From: Davidsoniella eucalypti | Taxonomy: Eukaryota; Ascomycota; Sordariomycetes; Microascales; Ceratocystidaceae | DNA length: 64,000 bases | Direction: 5' to 3' | NCBI GenBank assembly: GCA_004009845.1 | Contig: RMBW01000015.1 | Coordinates: 248,001-312,000 of the forward strand | Shown: positions 1 to 12,501 of the stretch, piece after piece | How positions within the stretch are numbered: position 1 is the first letter of the stretch | How the letters are laid out: every line of letters starts with the position of its first letter | Program-made: the position numbers and the translations under genes | Notes under the pieces: model-generated | What the model was told of the DNA's origin: nothing | The model's database searches: none | The model's input: the letters and a program-made list of their open reading frames with translations, nothing else

Positions 1-1149
1 CCATCTGGATCTGGAAGCCTGTGTGTGGCTGGAAGAGTACCTGAAGAAGTGGGAGCGTACCCTGATTCTCGTTTCTCACTCCATGGATTTCCTCAATGGT
101 GTCTGCTCCAGCATGATCGATATGCGCCAGCGCACCCTTCTATACTACGGTGGTAACTACGACTCTTACGCCAAGACTCGCGCCGAACAAGAGACCAACC
201 AGATGAAGGCGTACACCAAGCAGCAAGACGAGATTTCCCACATCAAGAAGTTCATTGCTAGCGCCGGTACTTACGCCAACCTAGTGCGCCAGGCCAAGTC
301 TCGCCAAAAGATTTTGGACAAGATGGAGGCTGATGGTCTCATCGAGCCCGTTGTTGGGGACAGAGTCTTTACTTTCCGTTTCGCCGACGTCGAGAAGCTT
401 CCCCCACCCGTACTGTCTTTCGACGAGGTCTCTTTCGCCTACTCTGGTAAGGCTGAGGATGATCTGTACAAGTATATCGATCTTGGTTTCGACATGGACT
501 CCCGTGCCGCTCTGGTCGGTCCCAACGGTGTGGGTAAATCCACCCTGCTTCGCCTGATGACTGGCAAGCTGAGCCCCCGTGAAGGTCGTGTCACTCGCCA
601 CACTCACCTGAAGCTCGGTATCTACTCTCAGCACAGTGCTGAGCAGCTAGATCTGACCAAGTCTTCTCTAGACTTCGTCCGTGACAAGTACAAGGATGTT
701 TCTCAGGATTACCAGTACTGGCGCCAGCAGCTGGGCCGTTACGGTCTGACTGGTGAAGCCCAGACTGCTCTGATGGGTACTCTGTCTGAGGGTCAGAAGT
801 CCCGTATTGTGTTCGCCCTGCTAGCCATTGATGGCCCTAACATGCTGTTGCTGGATGAACCTACCAACGGTCTGGATATTCCTACTATTGACTCCTTGGC
901 TGATGCTATCAACGCTTTCAGCGGTGGTGTCGTCGTCGTGTCCCACGACTTCCGGTATGTTTTTACTCCTTATTTACTTAATATTTTGAACCTAGTGCTG
1001 ACATATTCATTCTCTTCTATAGTCTTCTGGACAAGATCGCCAAGCAGATTCTTGTATGCGACAACAAGACCATCACGCCTTGGGAAGGCTCCATCTCCAG
1101 CTACAAGAACTACCTGCGCAAGCGCATGATCGACAAGGGTGCTGTGTAA
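1..1149 (+). CDS. ARB1: ABC-F ATPase Arb1 (ABCF2 type), C-terminal part
   Basis: Cytoplasmic/nuclear ABC-F ATPase; the yeast Arb1/human ABCF2 family acts in ribosome biogenesis and has no membrane domain. The 5' end lies outside the window; the first whole codon is at 2. Visible in order: the D-loop of the first nucleotide-binding domain (HLDLEACVWLEEYL) and its H-loop (LVSHSMDFL), the linker, then the second domain with Walker A GPNGVGKST, signature LSEGQKSR, Walker B LLLDEPTNGLD and H-loop VVVSHDFR. One intron (955-1022, 68 bp, gtatgt...tag, branch ctgac) splits the codon after SHDF; the join restores LLDKIAKQILV and ends ...RKRMIDKGAV at 1147-1149. The LSEGQKSR signature and the C-terminal tail are typical of this family, so the call is firm. 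382 residues are visible. Confidence 0.95.
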
Positions 1150-3350
1150 AGAGCTGGCAAAAAAATCGAACTTCAAAATTACAGGCATATATCTACTACG
1201 TCTTTCCCTTCTTTTTTTCTCGCTCTTTCTCAGGTGTGGTCTTTTATTCCCTTCACGGCCGTCTTGTACACGTCATGTCTATGTTTTTACACCATGGGTT
1301 CTCTCATATTTCTTCTCTTCAGTGCCTTATACATGCGACCATAATCTTGAGGCCCATCTTATAGGCTGATGATTCGCACCTAAGGGAACTTCAAGATGAC
1401 TTCCTCCTCATCCTCAAGTCTCTTTATCCTTGGGGTTTTCAAAAGGATTTGGTTTAGTCAGGTCCATATCCAAGCATTGAGTATGCAGGGACAATACGAC
1501 TTGTTAACGGTCTAACATGGACAGAAAGATAATATCAACATGACTTTCCAACTTGAATTATGAGAGTCATGTCTCCTCATTTCAAGTTGGGACTTCTTTC
1601 TCATGAAAAAAAGCAGAAGACCTATGTGGTTGTTCCAAACTTGATTGGTCTCTTTTGCTTAGGTTTGGGATTTTATAGATGTTGATGGTATACTTAAAAT
1701 GGATATGTTTGCTTTTTCGTTATATTCTTGTAGAATGAATACAAAAAAAATTACAACTGAAAAACAAAAGTTCAAGATGTCGGATGTCTATTTATTTATC
1801 TATAAAGTAAAACCGCAATTATAACGAGGGCTCGGTTAACCCTACCTTTTGTACCAAAATTCTTAAGGTCTTCTGGGCTTCATACATATAATATGTCACC
1901 TGACAACCTAAATCAAACGATGTTCAAAAATTAACTCTGCGATAAATTAGGAAAAGGCAAATTTCACAAAGCACATAGCTAACTAAGCAGTAAAAACCCG
2001 AGATTTTAGAGAAGCATCATATGTTTGGTGGAGCTAAGACACGGTATTTGTTACGGGTGTAGTGGAGAATAGTGAGTACATGACGTACCGGTACGTATCT
2101 TAGGCGTTATAGGTAGTATGCAAGAGCACTATTAGAGTAATGGTCTATGTAGCAGTACATAGTAAGCTGCAGAAGCATGGTTCCTGAGCTTTCCCAAAAC
2201 AAAACACGATAACGATAGCTGCTAAAGGCCAAAAAAAAGGATTACAAAACTGCTTTATAATTCACTGGGGCTTCAATTGGCTGACAACAGAGAAGAAAAT
2301 AATATGTATCCAACGTCAATGGCCGAAATAAAGAAGGCAAGGGAAAAACGGGGATTTGCAACGCAGAATTTTCATTCCAGAATCAGCAGCGTCACAACCA
2401 GCCTCCAAAACTGCACGTACGGGCGGAGAAGACGATTTATGTGAAATGCACAGTTATAAGTGAGTGAGAGAGATACGGGCTATGACTAGAGTCAACTTAT
2501 ACGAGAATATACATGTACGAGACTGAATCGAGGTGGTGGTAGAGGCATGTACAGTGTGTAGAAAGATAATGTACCGTGACAACACACCTATTTAGGCGGA
2601 CACGAACAGTGCAAAGTCTAGGGGCCAGCAGACAAAGTTACAGTTGGCCGGGTGCTTGGTTTTAGTTCAACGGGAAGAAAGAAAGCTAAGCTTCATAGGC
2701 AAAGGCCCGGTTGAACCGACTTCGCAAAGCAAAGCTAAGCGTGGAGCCAAAATCCAGCTCCAGTTCCAGGAAAAATATGAGGACGCTCGTTCTTCGTCAA
2801 TTCAGTTTGGAACTAGAAACTCCGGATTAGATAGCTGGAATAAGAGCCATATCTCAAGCAATAATACTTTGTCAGCTTCCGAGCCTCGACGATTTTTTCT
2901 ATCTCAACCTGCATTCATTCAAGCATCACCTTTTGCAGAGAGCTATTTTGCGTCCGCTTGACGACTTATATAATATCCACTTCACCACGATAGTGCCATC
3001 GAGTAGATTTATCCGTTTTCTTGGCTGCCGGCCCAACAGCCAGCCATCGTCACCGCCTTGAGATCGTCTCACCATCAACAACACTCAACAGCTTGTCCCG
3101 TCATCGCCAACACAGACCGACTTATAGACGAGTCTCCCTCCTAGGCCAGTGTAGATTTATGCATGCATTGTCCACTGCCAGGGTAAAGTTGACCTGTAGT
3201 AGCACCCAGTAATTCATGCGCCGACTTGCAACTGCGCCGGACTCTTTCGCACCGCGACAAGCCCAAGCTTCGCTATATCTTTCTCCCCGGCTCTAAGGCT
3301 CTAATACAACAACAGACAGCATATTCTGCATCGAACCGGAGCTGTTCACC
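1150..3350. other. Intergenic region ARB1-INO80
   Basis: About 2.2 kb between the ARB1 stop and the INO80 start. It should hold the ARB1 3' UTR and the INO80 promoter. The first 1.3 kb is AT-rich with many stops in all frames; a telobox-like AACCCTA lies at 1838-1844. The last 300 bp before 3351 are C-rich (repeated cacc/catc words), like a fungal 5' leader. A 105-codon open frame at 2644-2961 has no recognisable feature and I do not call it. Confidence 0.6.
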
Positions 3351-6300
3351 ATGGACCCAAATCCCCGCTCGACCGTGCTGCAGCGCCCCGATGACGAAGG
3401 TGGCCGCGATCGCCAGCCACATCATCCCATGCGCGACCTGATGAACTCCCAGTCGCCATCGCCGCCACCGCCGTCATCATCGTATATATCCGGCTTCAGT
3501 CTGCGATCACCGCCCAGCAACAACGGCTATCGACCACCTCCACCACCGCCACAGAACCAGACGCCACAGATTCCGCACTCGACCACCGCGTCTCCGCTCA
3601 GCATGTCTCGCCATCATAGTAGCTCGTCTGCCAACTCGGCGTCTCGTCACCATTCGCCGTATGTTCCTGCTTCGGAGTCCCGAGACGCTTCTGGCGCCGT
3701 GCCGGCGGTGGTCGGCCCTTCTATGCGCCCGCCGCCACTGTTTGCGCCGCAGGACAAGGCGGCTGTGCCTGCCCGTCGCGAAGGAAGCGGATTCTACGAC
3801 CCTACATCCGACTCTATCGCAGCAGACTCGCGATTGCAGAATGGCTCGTCGACATCGGCCTCTGCGTCGACTTCATCATCAAAGGTACGTCTGGTACGGG
3901 CACAAGAGCCATCTGTTGCTGCTCTAGTGCCCTGTATCCTGTATTTTGCGTTGCCCGTTCTCTGTTCCTTTGTATCCTAGTTGGACTGGTAGCATCTGTC
4001 TTGTGTCCCTGTGGCAATGGAGTTGATCCGTCATCTTGTTTTGCTGCACCGTCTTTTCTCTCCCCTGGTATCTTTCTTGTTTCGTCTTCTTTCTTGCTTT
4101 GTTGCTAGTAGGACTACGACCACGATCCTTGCCTGCCTTGTTGTTCTCGTGCTAGTTGTATATGAACAGCGTAGCAAGTGCACGCATCACATTGCCATGG
4201 TAAGCAGGAGATGCTTTGGCTGTTGTTCTCTATGGTGCTTGCGTAAGTACATTGGCCATCGTCATATTATTTTTGTGTGTGTATCAGCCCGCCTGGACCA
4301 ATAAGCATCGTGTGTTTTTACTATGGGTTTGGTGTACGCGAAGCTACATGACTGAAATACGTGAGAAGCAAGTCTTTCTTCATCGCTAAGCACGCCCATC
4401 AAACTGCGATAATCCTAAAACACACTCATGTATACAAAAACCAATCGCGAACCTCACTGCACGGACTTGGCATAAGCCGACTGCTACTAGTTGTAGCCGT
4501 CATCAGAATATTTTCTAGCTTGGTCTAGTCAAGTCGAGTTGAGTCGTAGTCAATTGTGATTGTAATTATTGCCGCTGCCGCTGATGTTGCTAGGCCAGTG
4601 CCAGAATCTGCACTCAACACCAAAAAGAAAAAGAACCTCATTTCTCAGACACGCCTGGCCCAATTTCTGGATTTCGCCCCCCCTTGTGTTCGTCTTCTTC
4701 TTTTTGGCTACTTTCGACGCTGGCTTCTTTGCGTTTTGCTCCCTTTGTGCCGGAGACTCAAATTAGAGCCTGGATTTGAATTAGCCCACGCTTCTGTTTG
4801 CACCGCCAATCATCACGAAACCCATTTTTCTCGCTCTTATTTTCTCTTCTACTTGCCACTCTTGCTTTCTGCCTCCAATTTTGCGCTACTAAATCCAAAA
4901 TTCAACACGCTTTGATCCAACACGTCACTTCTGCATCGCCATCCACTCAATCCCATCGAATCCATCCAATCTATCATCATCTCCATGCATCACACCTGCC
5001 ACACTATCTGCTGTTGTTGTCCATCGTCATCATTGATGAATCTATCAATCCTGACTTTCTGCTGCAATCAATAGCTTGTCGACGCCTTCGACCACCCTAG
5101 CAACACGTCCCCTAACTACAGACGGCATCACGACGATTATATCAGCCACCACGCGTCATCAAAGCAATCTTCCACATATCAAGCCCACTGTCCTTTGTCG
5201 CGGCCGCCCCCTTTGAGCGGCGCCGCCAGCCCTGACTCTCACAATCGCGACGGCCAGTTGCCGAACCCATTGTCGCCAGCCATGTCCCGGCCAAAAGGCA
5301 CTTCTTCGTCAGGTGGCTTGCCATCCCTCTTGAAGCCAGCTTCTCCTACCCTCCCAGCTCGCCCATCTAACGTTGGTTTATCCTCCCTGCCGCAGCTGCC
5401 ATTGAGACGCTGACGAACCCATTCACTAACCCGTATATTCCATCAAATAGGTCATGTCTTTTTCCAATATCCTCACAAACTCAGAGCCTGCTGCGAGGGC
5501 CGCGAAACCTATCAAGATCGAGCCTCTCCCTGAGCGTGAAACCTTGCCTTCACTACGTGACCACGACGACCCTCCTCGCCGTATCACCACCAGCATTGAT
5601 TCCGCCAAGTCCCGCAAGGCTGACCAAGAATCATCTATTCTGGCTGCGCCAGACCTCGACATTGGCGTGGACACCGAATACCCAGCCGAGACCGAAGCCG
5701 AGATGGATGTTGAGTCCGAGGCCGTTGACGAGTCAGACGTCCCCGTTAAGCCCAAGAAGGAGAGCAGAAGAAAATCTGTCCAGGTCAAGAAGATTCGCAG
5801 TCGCGTCAATGACATTAAAGATGCCGAACCAGCAAAGTCCCGCCGTGCCTCAATAGCGAAAGGCCCTTCTAAACGTCAAAGCAATGGCGCACTGAAGATT
5901 GCTGCCAAGAATGGCCCGGCTAACAATGAAAAGAAGGTTGCCCGCCATATGGAAACCATTGAGGCCGAGGCCATCGAGGCTGATTTGAAAGACCCCGATT
6001 TCATCGAAGCGCAACGTCACGAATTTGTCATCATGGCTGCCAAGCGTCGTCGTAGAGTGCAAGACATCGATGTCTCCTATTGCCTCAGACGCGACCAAGA
6101 CTTGACAGATACTCTCGGCCAGCGGTTGACTCAAAAGGCTGACATCGCCCGCAAACGGTTCGATGATAGCCACTACGAATCAGCTCTGCTCGAGGTCAAG
6201 GAGCGCGAGCTTCACGCAGAAAAGGAGCGCAAGAAGGACATGCAGCGCAAACGCCGGCGCGAAAAGTCCATGGCGGTCACCATCGAACAGAAGGAGCAAG

Positions 6301-9300
6301 CTCTTGCTCGCGCTCTTGCTGCTGAAGACGAAACGGAAAGACAAAAGCATCTTCGTGACGCCGAAAGAGCATCTAAGAAGGCTCAACAGACTAAGCTTAT
6401 TCTGCAAAAGGGCCTCAAGGGACCCGTCCGTAACGTTGATCTTCAAGAAATCGAGAGCGCCATTGGAAATGCATCCGCTCTTGGCTCCGATGTCGAAACG
6501 CCTAAGAAGTCGAAAGGCAGATCTGGAAACCGCCCCAAGAAATCTAAGGAGCAAAAACAGGCCGAAAAGGCTTCTGCCGAAGCTGCACAAGCTGCTATCG
6601 ACGCTGGTGAAGAGTTGCCCTCCAAGGAGGAGAGCAAGGTCCGTATCCGTATTAAGTCCAAGAGCACCAAGACCGACGACACCGAGAAAGAAAAAGACGT
6701 CAAGGAGTCTAAGCCTACGAAGGAGGTCAAGGAGCGTGAAAAGATTCGCGAGAAGGAGAAGCCCGTCGAACCGCCAACTCCAGAAGCCAAGTTTGAGTCC
6801 AAAGGTTATAACCAGATCTATGATCAAATCTGGAGAGACATGGCTCGGAAGGATGTTACCAAAACCTACAAGCTTGCTGTCGACTCTTATGCTACCAAGG
6901 CTTCTAACCTCAAGAAGACCGCTCTACTAGCTTCGAAAGAAGCCAAGAGATGGCAATTGCGCACCAACAAGAGTGCCAAGGACCAACAGGCTCGCGCCAA
7001 GCGTGTCATGCGCGACATGATTAGTTTCTGGAAGCGCAACGAACGTGAAGAGCGTGATCTCCGCAAGGCTGCCGAAAGACAAGAGCTCGAGAACCAGCGC
7101 CGTGAGGAAGCCGATCGTGAAGCTGCTCGCCAAAAGAGAAAGCTCAACTTCCTCATTTCGCAAACCGAGCTGTACTCTCACTTTATCGGCAAGAAAATCA
7201 AGACCGACGAGGTGGAACGCAGTACCGATAATCCCGAAATCGCCAAGAATCCTAATGAACAGTCATCACACAAACTCGACATCGCCGTACCTACCAACGC
7301 ACCCGGTGGCGGCAAGGTCACAGACTTCGAAAACCTGGACTTCGATAACGAGGACGAAACACAACTACAAGCTGCTGCCATAGCAAACGCACAGAATGCC
7401 ATCGAAGAAGCCCAGAAGAAGGCCCGCGAGTTCAACAACGAAGACCCCGACATGGATGAGTCTGGCGAGATGAACTTTCAGAATCCTACCGGCTTGGGAG
7501 ATGTCGAGATCGAGCAACCGAAGCTCATCAATGCCCAGCTCAAGGAATACCAACTCAAGGGTCTTAACTGGCTTGCCAACTTGTACGAGCAAGGTATCAA
7601 TGGTATTCTGGCCGACGAAATGGGATTGGGTAAAACTGTCCAGTCTATTTCCGTTATGGCATATCTTGCAGAGAAGTACGACGTCTGGGGCCCTTTCCTG
7701 GTTGTTTGCCCGGCTTCTACCCTTCACAACTGGGAGCAGGAAGTCCGCAAGTTCGTGCCGGAGTTTAAGATTCTGCCATATTGGGGTACCGCCGGTGACA
7801 GAAAGGTGCTGAGAAAGTTCTGGGACCGCAAGCACTCCATTTACAAGAAAGACGCGCCATTCCATGTGTGTATCACATCTTATCAAATGGTTGTCTCGGA
7901 TGTTGCTTACTTCCAAAAGATGCGTTGGCAGTATATGATTTTGGATGAGGCCCAGGCCATCAAGAGTTCTCAGAGTTCGCGTTGGAAGTGCTTGCTATCA
8001 TTCCACTGCCGTAACCGTCTACTTTTGACCGGTACGCCTATCCAGAACAACATGCAAGAACTTTGGGCTCTGCTGCATTTCATCATGCCGTCACTGTTCG
8101 ATTCCCACGACGAGTTTAGCGAATGGTTCTCTAAAGATATCGAGTCACACGCTACCAGTAATACTAAGCTTAACGAGGACCAATTGAAACGTCTTCACAT
8201 GATCCTAAAGCCTTTCATGCTCCGTCGTATCAAGAAGCACGTGCAGAAGGAGCTTGGTGACAAGATTGAGTTGGATGTGTACTGTGACCTCACCTACCGC
8301 CAACGTGAATACTACCGCAATCTCCGCAACCAGATTAGCATCATGGATCTCATTGAGAAAGCTACTATGGGTGACGACAACGACTCCGGTACATTGATGA
8401 ACCTCGTCATGCAGTTCAGAAAGGTTTGCAATCATCCTGACCTCTTCGAGCGTGCCGAAGTCGCCTCGGCTTTCAACATGGGCTATTTTGCCGAAACCGC
8501 TTCCTTTATTCGTGAGGGTAGCGAGATCACGGTGACCTACTCACCAAGAGGTACTATCGAGTACCGTCTTCCTCAACTGGTATGGCGCAACGGCGGCCGT
8601 TTAGATAAGCCTGGTAGCGATAATATCAAGGCTGGCTGGAGAAACAAGTACCTCAAACACATGATGAACGTTTATTCTCCCGATCACGTCACCAAGAACT
8701 CATCAGGCACTGATGCATTTTCGTGGCTTCGTTTTGCCGATACCAGTGCCGGTGAGGTCTACGATGCCACTCATGAGGGTATCGTCGAGAGATCAGTGAA
8801 GCAAATCCAGCGTAGCGATCGTCTTGAGCACCTTGGCGTTATCTATGACGAAGAAGACGATAAGAAGTTCACTCCTTCCCACGCCTTGTTCCTAATCAAC
8901 GAGCGCAATAGCCGTCGTGTCCAAGCTACGCTTTCGGCGGCTGGTGCCTTGAACACACTCATGAACCTCGGCAAAATCACCTACGATGACTCCGGCCTTG
9001 GACGTCTGGAGCAGGCCGGCCGTCCTAATGCCACCGCTACTCCTATAGATGTGACATGCACGAGCAGCATTGCTAATGTCGAGCGCTCCGAGCTTCTATT
9101 CAACGTTCCTATTCGTCGGGCACTCTATGGTCCGAACCCCGTCGAGCAGAAGGCTTTGGTTACTTCCCACATCCGGCCTCACTTCTGGCCCACCAAAGCT
9201 CTTCTTCCACCTCCCGACAAGGAAAAGAACCGGTTTACCAACATCACTGTTCCTTCTATGCGTCGGTTTGTCACTGACAGTGGCAAGCTGGCCAAACTGG

Positions 9301-10184
9301 ATGAGCTTCTGTTCAAGCTCAAGAACGAGGGTCACCGTGTCCTTTTGTACTTCCAGATGACGCGTATGATCGATCTTATGGAAGAGTACCTGACATACCG
9401 TAACTACAAGTACTGCCGTCTCGATGGTTCTACCAAGCTCGAAGATCGTCGTGATACGGTGCATGATTTCCAGACTCGTCCGGAAATTTTCATCTTCTTG
9501 CTATCGACTCGTGCTGGTGGTCTCGGTATCAACTTGACGACTGCTGATACAGTTATCTTCTATGATTCAGATTGGAACCCTACGATCGATTCACAAGCCA
9601 TGGATCGTGCTCATCGTCTCGGCCAGAAGAAGCAGGTCACGGTGTACCGTCTAATTACACGTGGTACCATCGAAGAGCGTATCCGCAAGCGTGCTATGCA
9701 GAAAGAAGAAGTGCAGCGTGTCGTTATCCAAGGTGGTGGTGCCAGCGTTGACTTCTCTGGTCGTCGTCCTCCCGAGAATAGAAACCGCGACATTGCCATG
9801 TGGCTGGCGGATGACGAGCAAGCCGAGCTTATCGAAAGACGCGAGCGTGAACTATTAGAGAGCGGCGAGTATGAAAAGATTCAAAAGAAGAAGGGCGGCA
9901 AACGCAAGCGCACCGGCGCTGCCACAGACGACGTCAGTCTTGACGACATGTACCACGAAGGTAAGTTTTACAGATACTCCAATACATTGTTAAAAAGTTA
10001 CTAACATATATGAATTATAGGTGAAGGACGTTTCGATGATGGTGGTGCGGCAGCTGCTGCTGCTGGAGGCAATGCTGAAGAAGCCGAGACGCCCGACGGC
10101 AAAACAACAAAGAAACGCAAGGTCGGCGGCAGTAAGAAAGCCAAGTCTGCTAGACAGCGTTTGGCCATGGCCGACGGTGACTAG
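3351..10184 (+). CDS. INO80: Chromatin-remodelling ATPase INO80
   Basis: Catalytic Snf2-type ATPase of the INO80 complex, which slides and edits nucleosomes in the nucleus. Inferred exons: 3351-3884, 5075-5371, 5451-9960, 10021-10184; 1834 residues. N terminus (about 1-275): Pro/Ser-rich, with a GFYDPTSD stretch. MSFSNIL (from residue 279) starts the more conserved part. A long charged helical region precedes the DBINO domain (about 735-860, from QIWRDMARKD to ISQTELYSHF). Snf2 ATPase: DEMGLGKT (about 998), DEAQ (about 1109), LLTGTPIQNN; then the INO80 insertion of about 300 residues and the helicase C lobe (RLDGSTKLEDR, STRAGGLGIN near 1630, DRAHRLGQ). The basic tail is completed by intron 9961-10020 (branch tactaac). 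Intron 1 is unusually long (1190 bp) and intron 2 has a weak donor (gttggt), so the first two exon joins are less certain than the rest. Confidence 0.93.
3885..5074 (+). other. Long first intron of INO80 with leader-like sequence
   Basis: Inferred intron: donor aaag|gtacgt at 3884/3885, acceptor caatcaatag|ctt at 5074/5075, with a ctgac branch point about 20-25 nt before the acceptor. Both sites are phase 0 and join ...STSSSK to LVDAFDHPSN. At 1190 bp it is some 15 times longer than the other coding introns here. Its last 250 bp (4820-5070) are strongly CT-rich with catc repeats, like the leaders upstream of other genes in the window, so a second promoter or first exon may lie inside. Small exons inside it cannot be excluded. 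Confidence 0.55.
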
Positions 10185-10877
10185 AAGAATCTATTCTTCT
10201 AATGCCTCTATGCCTTTTTCACACGCGTCATCTGCCCCATCTTTTCTACTTCCATAACCGTGATATCGCGGTCTGTACCAACAGCGCCAACATTGCAATC
10301 TTTCTCGTCTTGACGTTTATTATTCTCTTTCTATCTGGATCGTCTACATCTATCATCATTTACTATATCGTTTATAGTTGCCAAGGACTTGCGTTGATGA
10401 GCGCCTTGAAGAGCAAATATGCCGCAGCACGTCATCATCTCATGGTTCATCTGCGCTTTTGGCGGCCTAGCTCTTGTTCTTGTTTTTAAGATCACTCCTT
10501 ATCCTACTCTTTCTTTTATTTCTGTTATTGTCTTGTTTTAAATATTGCTTTGAAGGGAAACGTAGGATACCTACTTCCTATAGGTGTTTTGTTTTCCTTC
10601 TTCGGTACTTTTTACTGTGTTCGGTTCACTCTAACTTTTTTTCTGTTAATCTCGGGGTCTAGATTATCACTATTACTATTTTCCCTTTTATTTTATGCTT
10701 ATTTATTTTATCTATTCGGAGGTCACTAAACAAACACATGGTTCTTAAATTATCATTACGGGGCGTGGGGTTGACAAATATATTGAGTTTACATAAAGCA
10801 TTCAGATCAGGTTCCAATAGCGAACTCCTTTTCGAGAACCGCACTATAAAATGGCAAATCTGCGATCATGATTCGGT
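10185..10877. other. Convergent 3' region INO80 / membrane protein
   Basis: About 0.7 kb between two convergent stop codons. It is T-rich on the + strand (tttcttttatttctg and similar), as expected for the INO80 3' UTR and polyadenylation region. I see no gene in it. Confidence 0.6.
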
Positions 10878-12501
10878 CTATATTCTGGTTTCTTCAGTCA
10901 CTGCTAACTTCGTAGTCTTGACTATGCCGTCCTTTTCCATGGAATCTAAGGCTCGTGGTAATGAATCAATCGAGACGCTCAACCGAGCAATAGCGTCCCA
11001 ATGTAGTTGTAGATCGTCGTAAAGTGAGATGCTCCTCTGCTCGCTAAAATCGGGTTCGGGTATTATAGGTGGCGAGTCAGATGAAGATGATGGTGTATGA
11101 TGCGAGGGGGATTCTTCTTGCGAGCCGGCACAAAGAGATCCATGATGTTTTGCAGGACTATTGCCATAGCTACTAGGCCATTTTGGTCTGCTATGATTTC
11201 TACAACTCTTACTACTACTGGGCCTCTTACTACTGCCTCTCTCGCCCGAGTTAGAGCTGGCGTGAAGGAAGTAAGGAGGGAGACTATGTCTCGGGCCGGT
11301 AGACACTGGAATGATGGTGTCGCTGTCACTAATCTCGCGTACTGAGCAAGCTAAAGCAGGTGCTCCGATAGAGGGAGAAGGAGAAGAGGATGGCGGCGCG
11401 TCGTTGTTGCTGTGATGATAAAGGCTCTGTGAGGGTGGAATCATGCATAGCACGCAACATGAGAACAGTTGATGTAGTACCGAAAATACAAGCGGCAGTT
11501 CGATTTGCTTAGCATGGATGAAGCGGACCCCACCAACGATGACGGAACTGTTAGAACACGGAAAATTAGGGTTAGCGAATCAGTTTTAGATGAAGGTTGC
11601 CTTTGTTGCTTATTTTTTTCCTCTTGTTTTTTTTTTGTTCTTCGCTTACCATAACATCATTAGTGCAAGAATGCGGATTTGGACGGAAACTCGAGGCTGG
11701 CATTCCCATAGCGGGAGCAAGATGCATGCCCAAAAGACGATGTCGACAGCCATAGTGACACCTAGAAGCGAGTCAGTACAAAAATGTGCATCACATGCTA
11801 TATTATAAACAAAGAGTGAAAAAAGAAAAAGAGGAACAGTAATTACACATACCCCACGATGCAGTCATTGCCGTCTCCTTAACACCTGGTGGCCCGCAGA
11901 TACCGACTCCCCAACCGTCAACGGGCTGGCACTCGGTCAGGATAATAACACCCGTAGCCAGATCCGTGGCAGTCTGTACAGCAAAGACGGTCATGAGGCA
12001 CGTCATCATGGCATCGATGCCCGGCAGACTGTTTGCTTGAAATAAAGCGGCGACCTTGGTCAAGATCTGGGCTGCCAGGACGACAATCATGCATATCATG
12101 CCGAGCTTGGGGGGCCCAGAGACAGAAGTAAACGTAGTTGGCGATACAGCAACAAAGAGAAGACAGCACGCGGCTACTGAGAGGGCGGCAGCGGTGATTG
12201 TGGTGATTTCAGTTGCCGCTGTCGTTGCTGTCGTTGCTGTCGTAGCTACTTTTATTAGTGTAGTAGGCTGAAGAGGAGTCTCGCGTACCTCCACAGGCGC
12301 AGATTTGTCGTCATGGGAGATATCCGGATTTTCATAGTCCTGTTTATGCTGACTATTGCTATCACCGGCAGCAGTACCATCGCGATGTCGTCTGTGATAT
12401 TTCTGCCGTTGGTAAGATTGTATAACCGCAAGAACGACTAGGAGAAGTAGTATTGGCGGCGCTGTAGCATAAGCTAGCAATGAAGCTATTGGAAGCTTCA
12501 T
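10878..12501 (-). CDS. Seven-helix integral membrane protein, fungal rhodopsin/SAT4-like
   Basis: Exons on the - strand: 12501-11853, 11761-11650, 11547-10878 (introns 91 and 102 bp, gtatgt...tag and gtaagc...cag); 476 residues in one frame. Hydrophobic segments: one near the N terminus (about 5-27), followed by a His/Arg-rich loop, then six more, the last (LPLVFSVLHQLFSCCVLCMI) ending near residue 300. The stretch CQPVDGWGVGIC, then a helix with an Asp (TMAVDIVFW), PLWECQP and a VRFI helix resemble the fungal rhodopsin-domain family (PF20684) of plasma-membrane proteins. Similarity is by motif only and the family has no settled function. The C-terminal 170 residues are Ser/Pro-rich and probably cytoplasmic. 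A vacuolar or other polytopic protein is an alternative. Confidence 0.75.

Noticed and set aside
2644..2961. 105-codon frame upstream of INO80
   Set aside because: Starts from a non-ATG codon, has no domain or codon bias, and lies in the probable INO80 promoter/leader.
6163..6930. 255-codon + frame and 215-codon - frame inside INO80
   Set aside because: Lys/Arg- and Leu-rich shadows of the charged helical region of INO80.
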